Shown here piece after piece: positions 52,772 through 60,678 of a DNA stretch of 60,678 bases (positions are counted from its first letter, which is position 1; each line of letters opens with the position of its first letter). This DNA comes from Nitrospira sp. (lineage in GTDB: Bacteria > Nitrospirota > Nitrospiria > Nitrospirales > Nitrospiraceae), in assembly GCA_029865345.1 (NCBI GenBank), contig JAOUHD010000002.1, positions 1 through 60,678 of the forward strand. Direction: 5' to 3'. The notes below the pieces were generated by a model. That model had not been told where the DNA came from. It was given only the letters and a program-made list of their open reading frames with translations, and ran no database searches. Position numbers and translations under genes: made by a program.

Positions 52772-53799
52772 GCATGAAGGCGCCAAGGCTGGGTATCATA
52801 GGATTGGCAGTGGGCGTGATCGGAGGCTTGGCTTTCATCACCGGTGGCTGCGCCAACGAACAGGAAAAACGTGGGCATGAACTCTATACCCACTATTGCA
52901 GCGATTGTCACGGCGAGAGCGGAAAGCAAAATGAAGGGTTTAATTGGTCGGCTATGCCCGATCCAAAGCCTAAGGATTTGTCGAATAAGTCAGAAATGAG
53001 CACGTTCAAGGATGAGGAGCTCTTTGCGACTATCTCGCGGGACATGCTGGACACCAGTGAGGAAGGTGGAGATACGATCGGAGATGACGACTTTGCCGTG
53101 CCCACTATGCCGACCTTTAAATATACGCTCTCTGAGGATGAACTCTGGTCGATTGTCGGATATGTGCGCACGTTGCACGGAACGAAGATGGAGTTTAACG
53201 TCGCGGCACGCAAGACTTCCTTGGAAGAAGGATTGAAGACCGCTCAGGCCAAGTTTGAACAGGCCAAGCAGGCCTATGAAGCAGCCGAAAAGAAAGCCAG
53301 CGATGAAGCGGAGCGGAAGAGCGAGCAGTTGAAGAAAGATGTCGATGTGGATGAATCCGCTTATGCGGCTGAACAAGCAACGATGGGGCAAGCCAAGAAA
53401 GAGATGGATGTGGCCCAGGTTGCCCTCAACAATTTCTCTACGAGAGCGGGAAAGGGACTCAGTATTCCTAGGCCAGATCTGACGGTCAAGCCTGCAGACG
53501 TTGCAAAATTGGTCGATCGTGGCAAGCAACTCTATGAAAATAAGTATGGTTGCAACGGGTGCCACAATGTCGGCGGTGAAGGCGGTAAGATCGGTCCCGC
53601 GTTGGATCGAGCCGGATTTCGGTTGAATGCCACGTGGGTGTATCGTTGGCTCAAGAATCCACAGGCGATGGATTCGCACACACGGATGCCCGCCTTGGGT
53701 TTGAATGATGCGGATGCCAAAGCTGTGACGATGTATGTGGCCACCTTACGGGCGCCAAAGTCTGAACCTGTAGCCGAGAAGCCGGTCGAAAAGCCCTAA
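52768..53799 (+). CDS. Diheme cytochrome c with coiled-coil spacer
   Basis: CSDCHGESGK and CNGCHNVGGEGGK separated by a Lys/Glu/Ala-rich coiled coil. Confidence 0.88.
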   Translation: MSMKAPRLGIIGLAVGVIGGLAFITGGCANEQEKRGHELYTHYCSDCHGESGKQNEGFNWSAMPDPKPKDLSNKSEMSTFKDEELFATISRDMLDTSEEGGDTIGDDDFAVPTMPTFKYTLSEDELWSIVGYVRTLHGTKMEFNVAARKTSLEEGLKTAQAKFEQAKQAYEAAEKKASDEAERKSEQLKKDVDVDESAYAAEQATMGQAKKEMDVAQVALNNFSTRAGKGLSIPRPDLTVKPADVAKLVDRGKQLYENKYGCNGCHNVGGEGGKIGPALDRAGFRLNATWVYRWLKNPQAMDSHTRMPALGLNDADAKAVTMYVATLRAPKSEPVAEKPVEKP

Positions 53800-54686
53800 C
53801 CCACTAACCCGACGAGTAATCCGAGAAGGATGGCAGCGCCTGCCCAGACGTGTGCGCGAAACATGGCGAACGCGTGAGTCGGTGTCATCGGTCTCCGCAG
53901 GCGCATGACCTGGAGTATGAAAAATACCGATACGCCCAATAGTGCTGCATAATATGGCCACCTGAGCTGAGCGAACCACCCTGCGGCGATTAAGCACACC
54001 AGCATGATACTGAACGCCAATCCCACGCCGTGGTGAACCGAATCCCCGAAGTACAGCGCGGCTGACTTGACCCCAACGCGTCGATCATCCTCCTGGTCTT
54101 GGATCGCGTAGATCGTGTCATAGGCTATGGCCCAGGCGGCGGTTGCTCCAAAGAGACACCACGCTGAGCTCTCTAATTGTCCTCGCACCGCAGCCCAAGC
54201 CATGATCGTTCCCCAGCCGAACGCTATGCCAAGCATGGCTTGCGGGATATGAATCCATCGTTTGGAGTATGGGTAGAGGGCGGCAAGAAAGGCCGCGACC
54301 GGGGCGAGCCAGGTTACGATCGGCAGAAGGAAGAATAGGAGGCTTGCCGCCACGACAAGCAGCAGGCTGAGTAGAATCAGCGCATGGCGGCGTGACAATT
54401 CGCCAGAAGCCAACGGACGCGTCTTAGTCCGTGCGACTTGCCGGTCAAATGTTTCATCTGCTAAATCATTCATAATGACGCCAGCGCTTCTCATGAGGAA
54501 CGATCCGCCGATGAAAATAACTAATAGGTGAGGCGGAGGAATCCCTCGAGCAGCCAGCACGAGGCTCCAGAGCGTGGGCAGGAGTAAGAGATAGGTACCG
54601 GTCTGGTTTGGCAGCCGGATCAATCGGGCAAGCGCAGACCAAGAAATTCCAGAGGAAGTGGATGAAGACGCGACCGGACCGGACAT
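53796..54686 (-). CDS. ubiA: UbiA-family prenyltransferase
   Basis: NDLADETFDRQVARTKTRPLASGELS; AYDTIYAIQDQEDDRRVGVKSAAL. Confidence 0.92.
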   Translation of the reverse strand: MSGPVASSSTSSGISWSALARLIRLPNQTGTYLLLLPTLWSLVLAARGIPPPHLLVIFIGGSFLMRSAGVIMNDLADETFDRQVARTKTRPLASGELSRRHALILLSLLLVVAASLLFFLLPIVTWLAPVAAFLAALYPYSKRWIHIPQAMLGIAFGWGTIMAWAAVRGQLESSAWCLFGATAAWAIAYDTIYAIQDQEDDRRVGVKSAALYFGDSVHHGVGLAFSIMLVCLIAAGWFAQLRWPYYAALLGVSVFFILQVMRLRRPMTPTHAFAMFRAHVWAGAAILLGLLVGLVG

Positions 54687-54771
54687 GCCGCGACCTTAGC
54701 CCAGGTGAAATGGGCTGTCAATGCGGCTCCCCCCGGTTGTGACGCCAGTATGAATTCGGTATAACCACAGC

Positions 54772-56814
54772 GTGAACAAGCTACAACCTATACTGACTGG
54801 TTATTCCCAGTCATGCCGCCACATTCTTATCTCCTGCGTGGTGCTTATACTCGTCCTATCAGGTGTCGGCTGTTCGCTGCTCAAGCGAGGGAAGGAACCG
54901 GTCAGTACTCAACCGATTCCTCTGACGCCGGTGATCTGGTTTTCCCCCAGTGTGACCACGGCTGAGGTGCCATACCACGATGGTTGTGGCGAGGTGAGAT
55001 CCTTGTCCCTGACGCATGCGCTTGTCACTTCCGTTCCGAGGAAGTTGACGGGAGTCTTTACCGGTGTCGCGGCCCAGAGCCACGCGGATGAACCCATCGC
55101 CTCAGACGGAGTGGTTGAAGTTGGAGTGGGAGTGAGGCGGATCGAGCTCGCCGTTCCAAAGCAAACGCCTGGAACCTATCCCGCAAAGGTCACGGTGGGA
55201 ATTGAAATGGTGTTTTTAGCGCGCGAGGGAACGTTGCTCTTCAATAAGAAGTTCGAAGGTACCGGCCTTGGTATGGTAATGGTCGGAGAACAGCCGTGTC
55301 AGGTGGAGGGGCTGGAGGCGATAGTTCAAGATGCCATTGACTCCGCGACCAACGGATTGGCTCAACAGATCGGGCAATCGGCGCAGATCCGGGAGTACGC
55401 TGCTCAAAGAGACACATGGGTTCCAGTAGCATCACGTCCACGCTCCTCCGTGGAGCCGTCGGCAGCGGGCCTTATCACGTCGCTCCCCACGGTGATGGAG
55501 GCAACGGAAAAACAACCGCAGGTGGCTTCGAGTACGACAGGTAGGCCAGCGCAACTGAGTTTTCGTGCCATTATCCGAGATGAAAACGGAGACCTATTCC
55601 TTCAGCCTGACGAATCCCTCACGATCCAAATTGAAGTCAAAAACGAGGGCCTGGGGGAGGCAAAAGATGTGATGGTGATAGTTGAAGGAAAAACCGACTT
55701 AGCGGCTTTGTTTCCCTCTGAAGTCCACCTCGGCATGCTCCAATCGGGAGAGATTAAACGGACCTCGATGACACAGCGGGTGACTGCCGCTCAAGAGGCC
55801 CTCCATGGAGAATTAACGCTGAACTTGCGGACGACTAGTCCGGTGACGTCCGTTCCGCCACCCAAGGTTTTTAGTTTTGGGGTCAAACCCAGAGGCATCA
55901 ACCCGGCTCTGGTTCCGAATGTCGACAACCTGCCGAATTCTCTGGCGGCGTTCCATCAGCCGAAGGCCATCATCATTTCGATCGGCATCGGGACGTTTCG
56001 AGACGAACAGATGCCGGCGGTCAAGTATGCGCGCCACGATGCGGAAGTCATGGCTGAATATCTGCGCATCATCGGCGGTGTCCCAGGCGAGCGCATCCGC
56101 ATACTGCTCGACCGACAGGCCCTCGAACGGGATCTGGAAGACGTGTTTGAGCAATGGCTGCGAAAGCGGGCGGACCGAGAGACCGTTGTGTATATATTTT
56201 TTGCCGGGCGAGCACTCGTAGATGGCGGGACCGGTGCGATCTCGCTTGTGCCACATGATGGGACACTCTCCGAGGCGAAGCAGCAGCTATACCCACTTGC
56301 CCGCCTTCAGGAGGCGCTCTCTCGATTGCCAATCCGGCGGGCAATTCTGATGTTTGATGTCTCGATGGACCCGTCTCCTGGCGCTGGTCTTGCCGACATC
56401 CCTTCGCCTGCCTGGGAATCCCCTGTCAGCGAGGCCCGGAAAGATGTGGAGATGTGGATGGTGGGTAATCGAAGCTTGCAAGAGGCCGATCCGTATGACG
56501 AAGGCAAGCACGGGTTGTTTACCTATCATCTGTTAAGGGGTTTGCAAGGTCTCGCTGATGTGGATCGAGATGGAACGGTCATCGCCGGTGAACTCTGTAC
56601 CTATGCTCGTGGACAGGCGGCTCTGGTGGCTCGTGAACAATTCGGGAACAAACAAGATGCGCTCTGTCTACCCGCGACTGGCCGGGGAGGCATGGTGCGA
56701 ATCCATCCGCTGGCGAGAGGTCATAACCCAAAACCTGGTCCGATACAGAAGCCTCCACACCTTCCTGCTGATTCATCAGTTGCAGGCCCCAATCCGATGC
56801 AGATTGGGCCATAA
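54772..56814 (+). CDS. Lipoprotein with CARDB-like domain and degenerate caspase-like (peptidase C14) domain
   Basis: Lipobox LSGVGC; ENGDLFLQPDESLTIQIEVKNEG; caspase-like KAIIISIGIGTFRDEQMPAVKYARHDAEVMAEYL. Confidence 0.75.
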   Translation: MNKLQPILTGYSQSCRHILISCVVLILVLSGVGCSLLKRGKEPVSTQPIPLTPVIWFSPSVTTAEVPYHDGCGEVRSLSLTHALVTSVPRKLTGVFTGVAAQSHADEPIASDGVVEVGVGVRRIELAVPKQTPGTYPAKVTVGIEMVFLAREGTLLFNKKFEGTGLGMVMVGEQPCQVEGLEAIVQDAIDSATNGLAQQIGQSAQIREYAAQRDTWVPVASRPRSSVEPSAAGLITSLPTVMEATEKQPQVASSTTGRPAQLSFRAIIRDENGDLFLQPDESLTIQIEVKNEGLGEAKDVMVIVEGKTDLAALFPSEVHLGMLQSGEIKRTSMTQRVTAAQEALHGELTLNLRTTSPVTSVPPPKVFSFGVKPRGINPALVPNVDNLPNSLAAFHQPKAIIISIGIGTFRDEQMPAVKYARHDAEVMAEYLRIIGGVPGERIRILLDRQALERDLEDVFEQWLRKRADRETVVYIFFAGRALVDGGTGAISLVPHDGTLSEAKQQLYPLARLQEALSRLPIRRAILMFDVSMDPSPGAGLADIPSPAWESPVSEARKDVEMWMVGNRSLQEADPYDEGKHGLFTYHLLRGLQGLADVDRDGTVIAGELCTYARGQAALVAREQFGNKQDALCLPATGRGGMVRIHPLARGHNPKPGPIQKPPHLPADSSVAGPNPMQIGP

Positions 56815-56911
56815 GGATTTGGGTGAGCCCAATCTGCTTTATTGACAGGCTCGCCGGTGGCCGTTATCATGCTGGACTGAGATTCAGTCCCCCCTTCTGT
56901 CTCACCCAGGT

Positions 56912-56987
56912 GCCGGCGTAGCTCAGTTGGTAGAGCAGCGGTTTCGTAAACCGCAGGTCGCCTGTTCAATCCAGGTCGCCGGCTCCA
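56912..56987 (+). tRNA. tRNA-Thr (anticodon CGT)
   Basis: GCCGGCG...GCGGT-TTCGTAA-ACCGC...CGCCGGC-T-CCA. Confidence 0.92.
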
Positions 56988-56992
56988 TTCTT

Positions 56993-58063
56993 TCAACAGC
57001 TTAGAGAAGCCTCACCAGATCGAACCTGCGATTGTGCTAATTTTGTGCTAAACGACCGCCCTGGCTCCAACGCCTCTACCCCTTCTCGCAAGCTTTCCGG
57101 GTAATGATGGGCATAGCGCTGCGTCATGATCGGCGACTTATGCCCGAGGAGACGCTGCACCTTGTACAGGTCCACCCCGGCCTGGACGATCCGCGTGGCA
57201 AACGTATGGCGAAGATCATGGAAGTGGAAATCTTGAATCTTCGCCAGCATCAGCGCGGTATTCAGCCCTCGCCGTATGTTGCTGCCATCGAGAGTTGTCC
57301 CGGCATGGCTATGAAACACCACATCAGTCATCCGTGAACGTGCCGCGTGCTTGTCTTTGAGCAGATCAAGGACGATTGAGTTGATCGGGATTGTCCGCCG
57401 TTCTCCGTTTTTTGACCGAAAGATCGTGACGGTTCGACGGAACAGATCGACACCGGCCCAGGTGAGGGCCAGAATCTCTCCCATACGCATCCCGGTATTG
57501 ACAGCAAACACGATGACTTCGCGCAGCCATGGAGCGGTGGCGGGCAGAAGCCGCTGCTCTTCCTCTACAGTCAACCAGCGGTCCCGCGTATTGTTCTCTC
57601 GCTCCATCGAGACTCGGCACACGGGATTATCGGTGCACCACTCCCATTCTCGACGAGCCAGGTTAAACGCCTTCTTCAAGGTCGCGAGCTCCCGGTTGAT
57701 CGTGGCTGGTTTGACGCCATCGGTATACCGCTTGTTCTTGTAGGCCACGATCAGCTTCGGCGTGATGTGATCCAGTGTTGGATTCCCAAAAAAGTTCTTG
57801 AGATTCTGGATACTGGTCAATTCCCGCCGGTGATTCGCGCGCCTTGCCGCATGTTCATTCGCGTAACGATCCATGAGTTCGGCTAAGCTCCGCTCTTGTG
57901 CTTCCTGCTTCTCAAAGAACCGACCTTCAATGATTTGGACCTTGACCTTGCCTAAGATCGCCTCGGCCAGCCGCTTATCACCAGTTCCTGTGGATCGTCT
58001 GACCTGCTGGCCGCGATACGTGAACGACATCCACCACGTGTTCCCTCTTTTTGCGAGCCCCAT
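56993..58063 (-). CDS. Tyrosine recombinase/integrase
   Basis: NTGMRMGEILALTWAGVD; FHFHDLRHTFATRIVQAG; LLGHKSPIMTQRYAHH. Confidence 0.95.
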   Translation of the reverse strand: MGLAKRGNTWWMSFTYRGQQVRRSTGTGDKRLAEAILGKVKVQIIEGRFFEKQEAQERSLAELMDRYANEHAARRANHRRELTSIQNLKNFFGNPTLDHITPKLIVAYKNKRYTDGVKPATINRELATLKKAFNLARREWEWCTDNPVCRVSMERENNTRDRWLTVEEEQRLLPATAPWLREVIVFAVNTGMRMGEILALTWAGVDLFRRTVTIFRSKNGERRTIPINSIVLDLLKDKHAARSRMTDVVFHSHAGTTLDGSNIRRGLNTALMLAKIQDFHFHDLRHTFATRIVQAGVDLYKVQRLLGHKSPIMTQRYAHHYPESLREGVEALEPGRSFSTKLAQSQVRSGEASLSC

Positions 58064-58067
58064 CAGT

Positions 58068-58427
58068 TCACTCCTTTCGAGTGGGACTCGGTGTTATGGT
58101 TTCCCCGTGGCCGGGAGTATAGCCCTGCCGTTTCGCCGCTTCAATGATCCGGTCGAGGTCGAGTGCTGGATCACGGGGCAGTGATAGGGCGGTCGTGGCC
58201 TGGTGCGGAGTGAATGAACGTAGCCAAACGGCAATCGCTTCTGCGTCGAAGCGGATCAGGGAGTGTATCTTTTGACAGGGAATCTTGCCTTGCTTCGCCC
58301 AAAGATAGAGCGTCGATTGTTTAATATTCAGCTGGTTGGAGAGTTCTTTGATCGTGAGCAACATGGCTTCCCCAATCGGGGGCGTCTTGCGACACCCCCG
58401 CGCCCCCTTTCGCGCTCGCGTCAGCAC
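58068..58427 (-). CDS. AlpA/MerR-like helix-turn-helix protein (possible excisionase/regulator)
   Basis: LLTIKELSNQLNIKQSTLYLWAKQGKIPCQKIHSLIRFDAEAIAVWL. Confidence 0.8.
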   Translation of the reverse strand: MLTRARKGARGCRKTPPIGEAMLLTIKELSNQLNIKQSTLYLWAKQGKIPCQKIHSLIRFDAEAIAVWLRSFTPHQATTALSLPRDPALDLDRIIEAAKRQGYTPGHGETITPSPTRKE

Positions 58428-58450
58428 GCCAGCGTCTCAGGTAGTGGCTG

Positions 58451-58568
58451 GGCCCCGCTGAGGAGCATCTGACGGGGCCTTCTGCGACTTCAGGCCCGAC
58501 AGCTGCACCGAGCGACGCCCAGCAGCTCGGATTCGACCCTGTCCCTGGTGGGTAGTGGGGGACAGGGT
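58451..58568. repeat. Cluster of hairpins next to the replication initiator gene
   Basis: GGCCCCG/CGGGGCC (58451-58457/58473-58479); AGCTGC/GCAGCT around 58501-58527; ACCCTGTCCC/GGGACAGGGT (58536-58545/58559-58568). Confidence 0.55.
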
Positions 58569-58574
58569 CTGTTA

Positions 58575-59600
58575 TCAAGATCCATTCGACTCGATCGGCC
58601 GTGCCTCTGCCGGTTCTCCGTTGTGGCCGGACTGCTCCAACAGTCGATGATGCTTGGTCTTCCAGCGCTTCTTCCCGGCTTTGGCGATACGCTGCATCCA
58701 GTCGAGTCCACCGGGCTGTTCTAGGACGACGGCTAAGAGCGGTCCTACCGACTGGTATAGCCAGCCTTTAACTTCTGCGAGGGTCTGGGGCGCCTTCTCC
58801 ATGACGAGACGGGATTTCCGAAAGCCATCGGTCAACGTTGTCCACCAGTCAAGAAGCGGCGCTCGATAGCGGTACTCCTCGTCTTCGTCTCGTTGGGTGT
58901 CCCGGAAATCGACATGGGACCGCAGGACGCCAACGATGAACTCCAACCAGTGGGTGTCATCGATGGATGCGAGGGCGTGCCCACAGAGCTGGGCTCGGTC
59001 CTGTTTGAGTTCGAGTTCCCAGCGGATACCGTAGTCTTGCCAATCAAGACGCTCTTGCGCCTGCATCTGGAGCCGTTTGTCGTAGATCCGGAGGAGGGTC
59101 TGACTCTTCCGACTGCCGAGATAGACGGTTTCGCCGGTCGCTGTCCCCTCATGGATCAACCCTGACCATGTCTTCTGCCAGCATTTGGCTCGGGTGACAC
59201 ACTGCCCCGCCGCTATTGCGTCTTTGATGGTCATCAGTGAGACGGAGGTGACCCGGTCATCCAGCGCACAATCAAGCCGGGTGAGGTGCCCGTGTTTCTC
59301 AAGCACCCATTGCAGAATGGCCCGCACTTTCTCTGGTGGCCACTGGGCGACAAGGCCCCCGGATAGATCAACATGGACTTCCGCCGGATTTCGATCGACG
59401 CCGGTTCCGAGCTTGCCGATCCCGCGTCCGGTGCTTGTTGTGATCCAGACAAACCGATAGCCTCGGAATCCGCCTTTCGTCTTGGTCCAATCGCCTCCCA
59501 AGACTTCCATGGTCTCTCGCGCCGAGGCAGTCGGTAACGTGAAGCCAAGCCAGTCGATGGTCAGGGTAAAGGGTGACGTCATAGAATCCGTGGAATCCAT
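58575..59600 (-). CDS. Replication initiation protein, Rep_trans-like
   Basis: LTIDWLGFTLP ... HLTRLDCALDDR ... ETVYLGSRKSQTLLRIYDKRLQ ... RWELELKQDRA. Confidence 0.75.
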   Translation of the reverse strand: MDSTDSMTSPFTLTIDWLGFTLPTASARETMEVLGGDWTKTKGGFRGYRFVWITTSTGRGIGKLGTGVDRNPAEVHVDLSGGLVAQWPPEKVRAILQWVLEKHGHLTRLDCALDDRVTSVSLMTIKDAIAAGQCVTRAKCWQKTWSGLIHEGTATGETVYLGSRKSQTLLRIYDKRLQMQAQERLDWQDYGIRWELELKQDRAQLCGHALASIDDTHWLEFIVGVLRSHVDFRDTQRDEDEEYRYRAPLLDWWTTLTDGFRKSRLVMEKAPQTLAEVKGWLYQSVGPLLAVVLEQPGGLDWMQRIAKAGKKRWKTKHHRLLEQSGHNGEPAEARPIESNGS

Positions 59601-59720
59601 AGAATGAAACGTGTGGTTTGCGCCCCCGTATTTTTGGTTGATGGTCGACTCGATGAACGCCGTGCTGATGGTATGACCTTGCCGATAGCCTGCACCGAAG
59701 TTCGGGATGAACGACTTGCG
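59601..59720 (-). mobile_element. C-terminal remnant of an IS transposase (ISKra4-like)
   Basis: Minus-strand reading RKSFIPNFGAGYRQGHTISTAFIESTINQ, in frame with the downstream rep gene. Confidence 0.45.
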
Positions 59721-59746
59721 TGACGATTCGACGGCACTAGGTCCCT

Positions 59747-59850
59747 TCAGATCTGTGTCACGGTCTCCTCCGCCCCATCCAGGACCTTCTGTACCTCTTC
59801 GACATAGATCTCAGTGGTCGCATAATGCTTGTGTCGCATCATCTTGAGGC
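59747..59850 (-). pseudogene. C-terminal remnant of a second tyrosine recombinase
   Basis: Minus-strand reading RLKMMRHKHYATTEIYVEEVQKVLDGAEETVTQI followed by TGA. Confidence 0.55.
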
Positions 59851-60678
59851 GTCCCCTTATAGGTTTCCATACTTTAGATATTTAGCCCAACCATCCAAAT
59901 CAGTTAACAGTGTTCCCTCATGAACTCCTCAGAACCTTGGATACCCGATCGCAGGTTGAGCCAGGGACGCAGGTGACGCAATTCCTGAGCGATCCGGCAA
60001 TCGGCGAAGTTCCCGTCGATCAACTCTGCCAGACGATGCACCACAGAGCGTGGCGTCAACAACTCAGCGAGAAGAGCGAGCTCAACGGGACCAGAAGCCT
60101 GCCCGAGTGGTGGGGAACCTCGGCCCTCGATTTATCGGATGAAGGAATCTGACGGCCCCGCCGCGAGGATCGTCTCCAGCCCAACCTGATGCCGCCACAC
60201 CGGCATGAGCGCCTGGGCGTCCCGGAAACGCACGTCATACAGAAAGCGCTCGTTAGTCGTGAATGCAAACTCCGACAACAACGGGCTTGCCGCGGAATTG
60301 TTGTCTGAGAAGGATCGACCGCGGCTCAGAAACCGGCATGGATGATCGGCGCTCCAGCCGAAGCTGTAGGACGAGCGGACGAGCATGCGGCGCCACCCGT
60401 GAGGGCTGGTGCGCAGCAACGCGACGCGGAGACGGTAGATGCGAACTGCTTGGTTCGCTGAAACATCTTCGCTCAACGGTAGCAACAGCCATCCATTCCG
60501 ATCCAGCGAAATATGTGCTCCCCCCGTTCTTCCAGAGTTTCCTAAAGCGCCTACCACGTAATTGCTCTTACATGACTATGTTGACAAGCGGTTTTCTTTG
60601 ACGTAGTAGATGGTTCTCCATTAGCCAACTACGGGTCATCGCATGCTCGACGGACGGCGCGTTTATGTGCAAGTTCCT

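Noticed and set aside
57032-57052. Direct repeat GTGCTAATTTTGTGCTAA near the integrase 3' end
   Set aside because: Short and inside coding sequence; could be an integrase arm site, but nothing else supports it.
60132-60557. 141-aa minus-strand ORF near the window end
   Set aside because: No recognisable domain, with overlapping ORFs on the other strand; insufficient support.

Overview
This window looks like Nitrospira-type chromosome. That is inferred from gene content and protein style; no database was searched. Main blocks: (1) a minus-strand signalling cluster (response regulator, histidine kinase with a Rossmann-like N-terminus, cache/HAMP/PAS histidine kinase, CxxCH-containing DUF3365-like protein); (2) BolA and a monothiol glutaredoxin, then a small MNT-nucleotidyltransferase / HEPN(AbiU2-like) islet in which the HEPN gene is broken; (3) indoleamine 2,3-dioxygenase, ahcY, metK, TlpA/CcdA, BamD, FabH, PhoR/PhoB, ispH, SMC; (4) a hopanoid/isoprenoid/lipid-transport block (shc, hpnG, mlaEFDC, BamA/TamA-like barrel, dxs, ispG, hpnH); (5) a ~12 kb respiratory cluster in which a Rieske/cytochrome b core sits between two paralogous CydA-like (bd-like) subunits, with several c-type cytochromes, an uncharacterised membrane protein and an NxrC-like heme-binding protein; (6) UbiA and a lipoprotein with a CARDB-like domain and a caspase fold that appears to have lost its catalytic residues; (7) an integrated element at tRNA-Thr(CGT) with integrase, AlpA-like HTH and Rep_trans-type initiator, plus remnants of a second tyrosine recombinase and an IS transposase. 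Two tRNAs (Cys-GCA, Thr-CGT) were found. No rRNA or CRISPR array was seen. The most interesting items are the hybrid bc1/bd-like respiratory module, the degenerate caspase lipoprotein, the tRNA-Thr element with its hairpin cluster, and the decayed HEPN/MNT islet.
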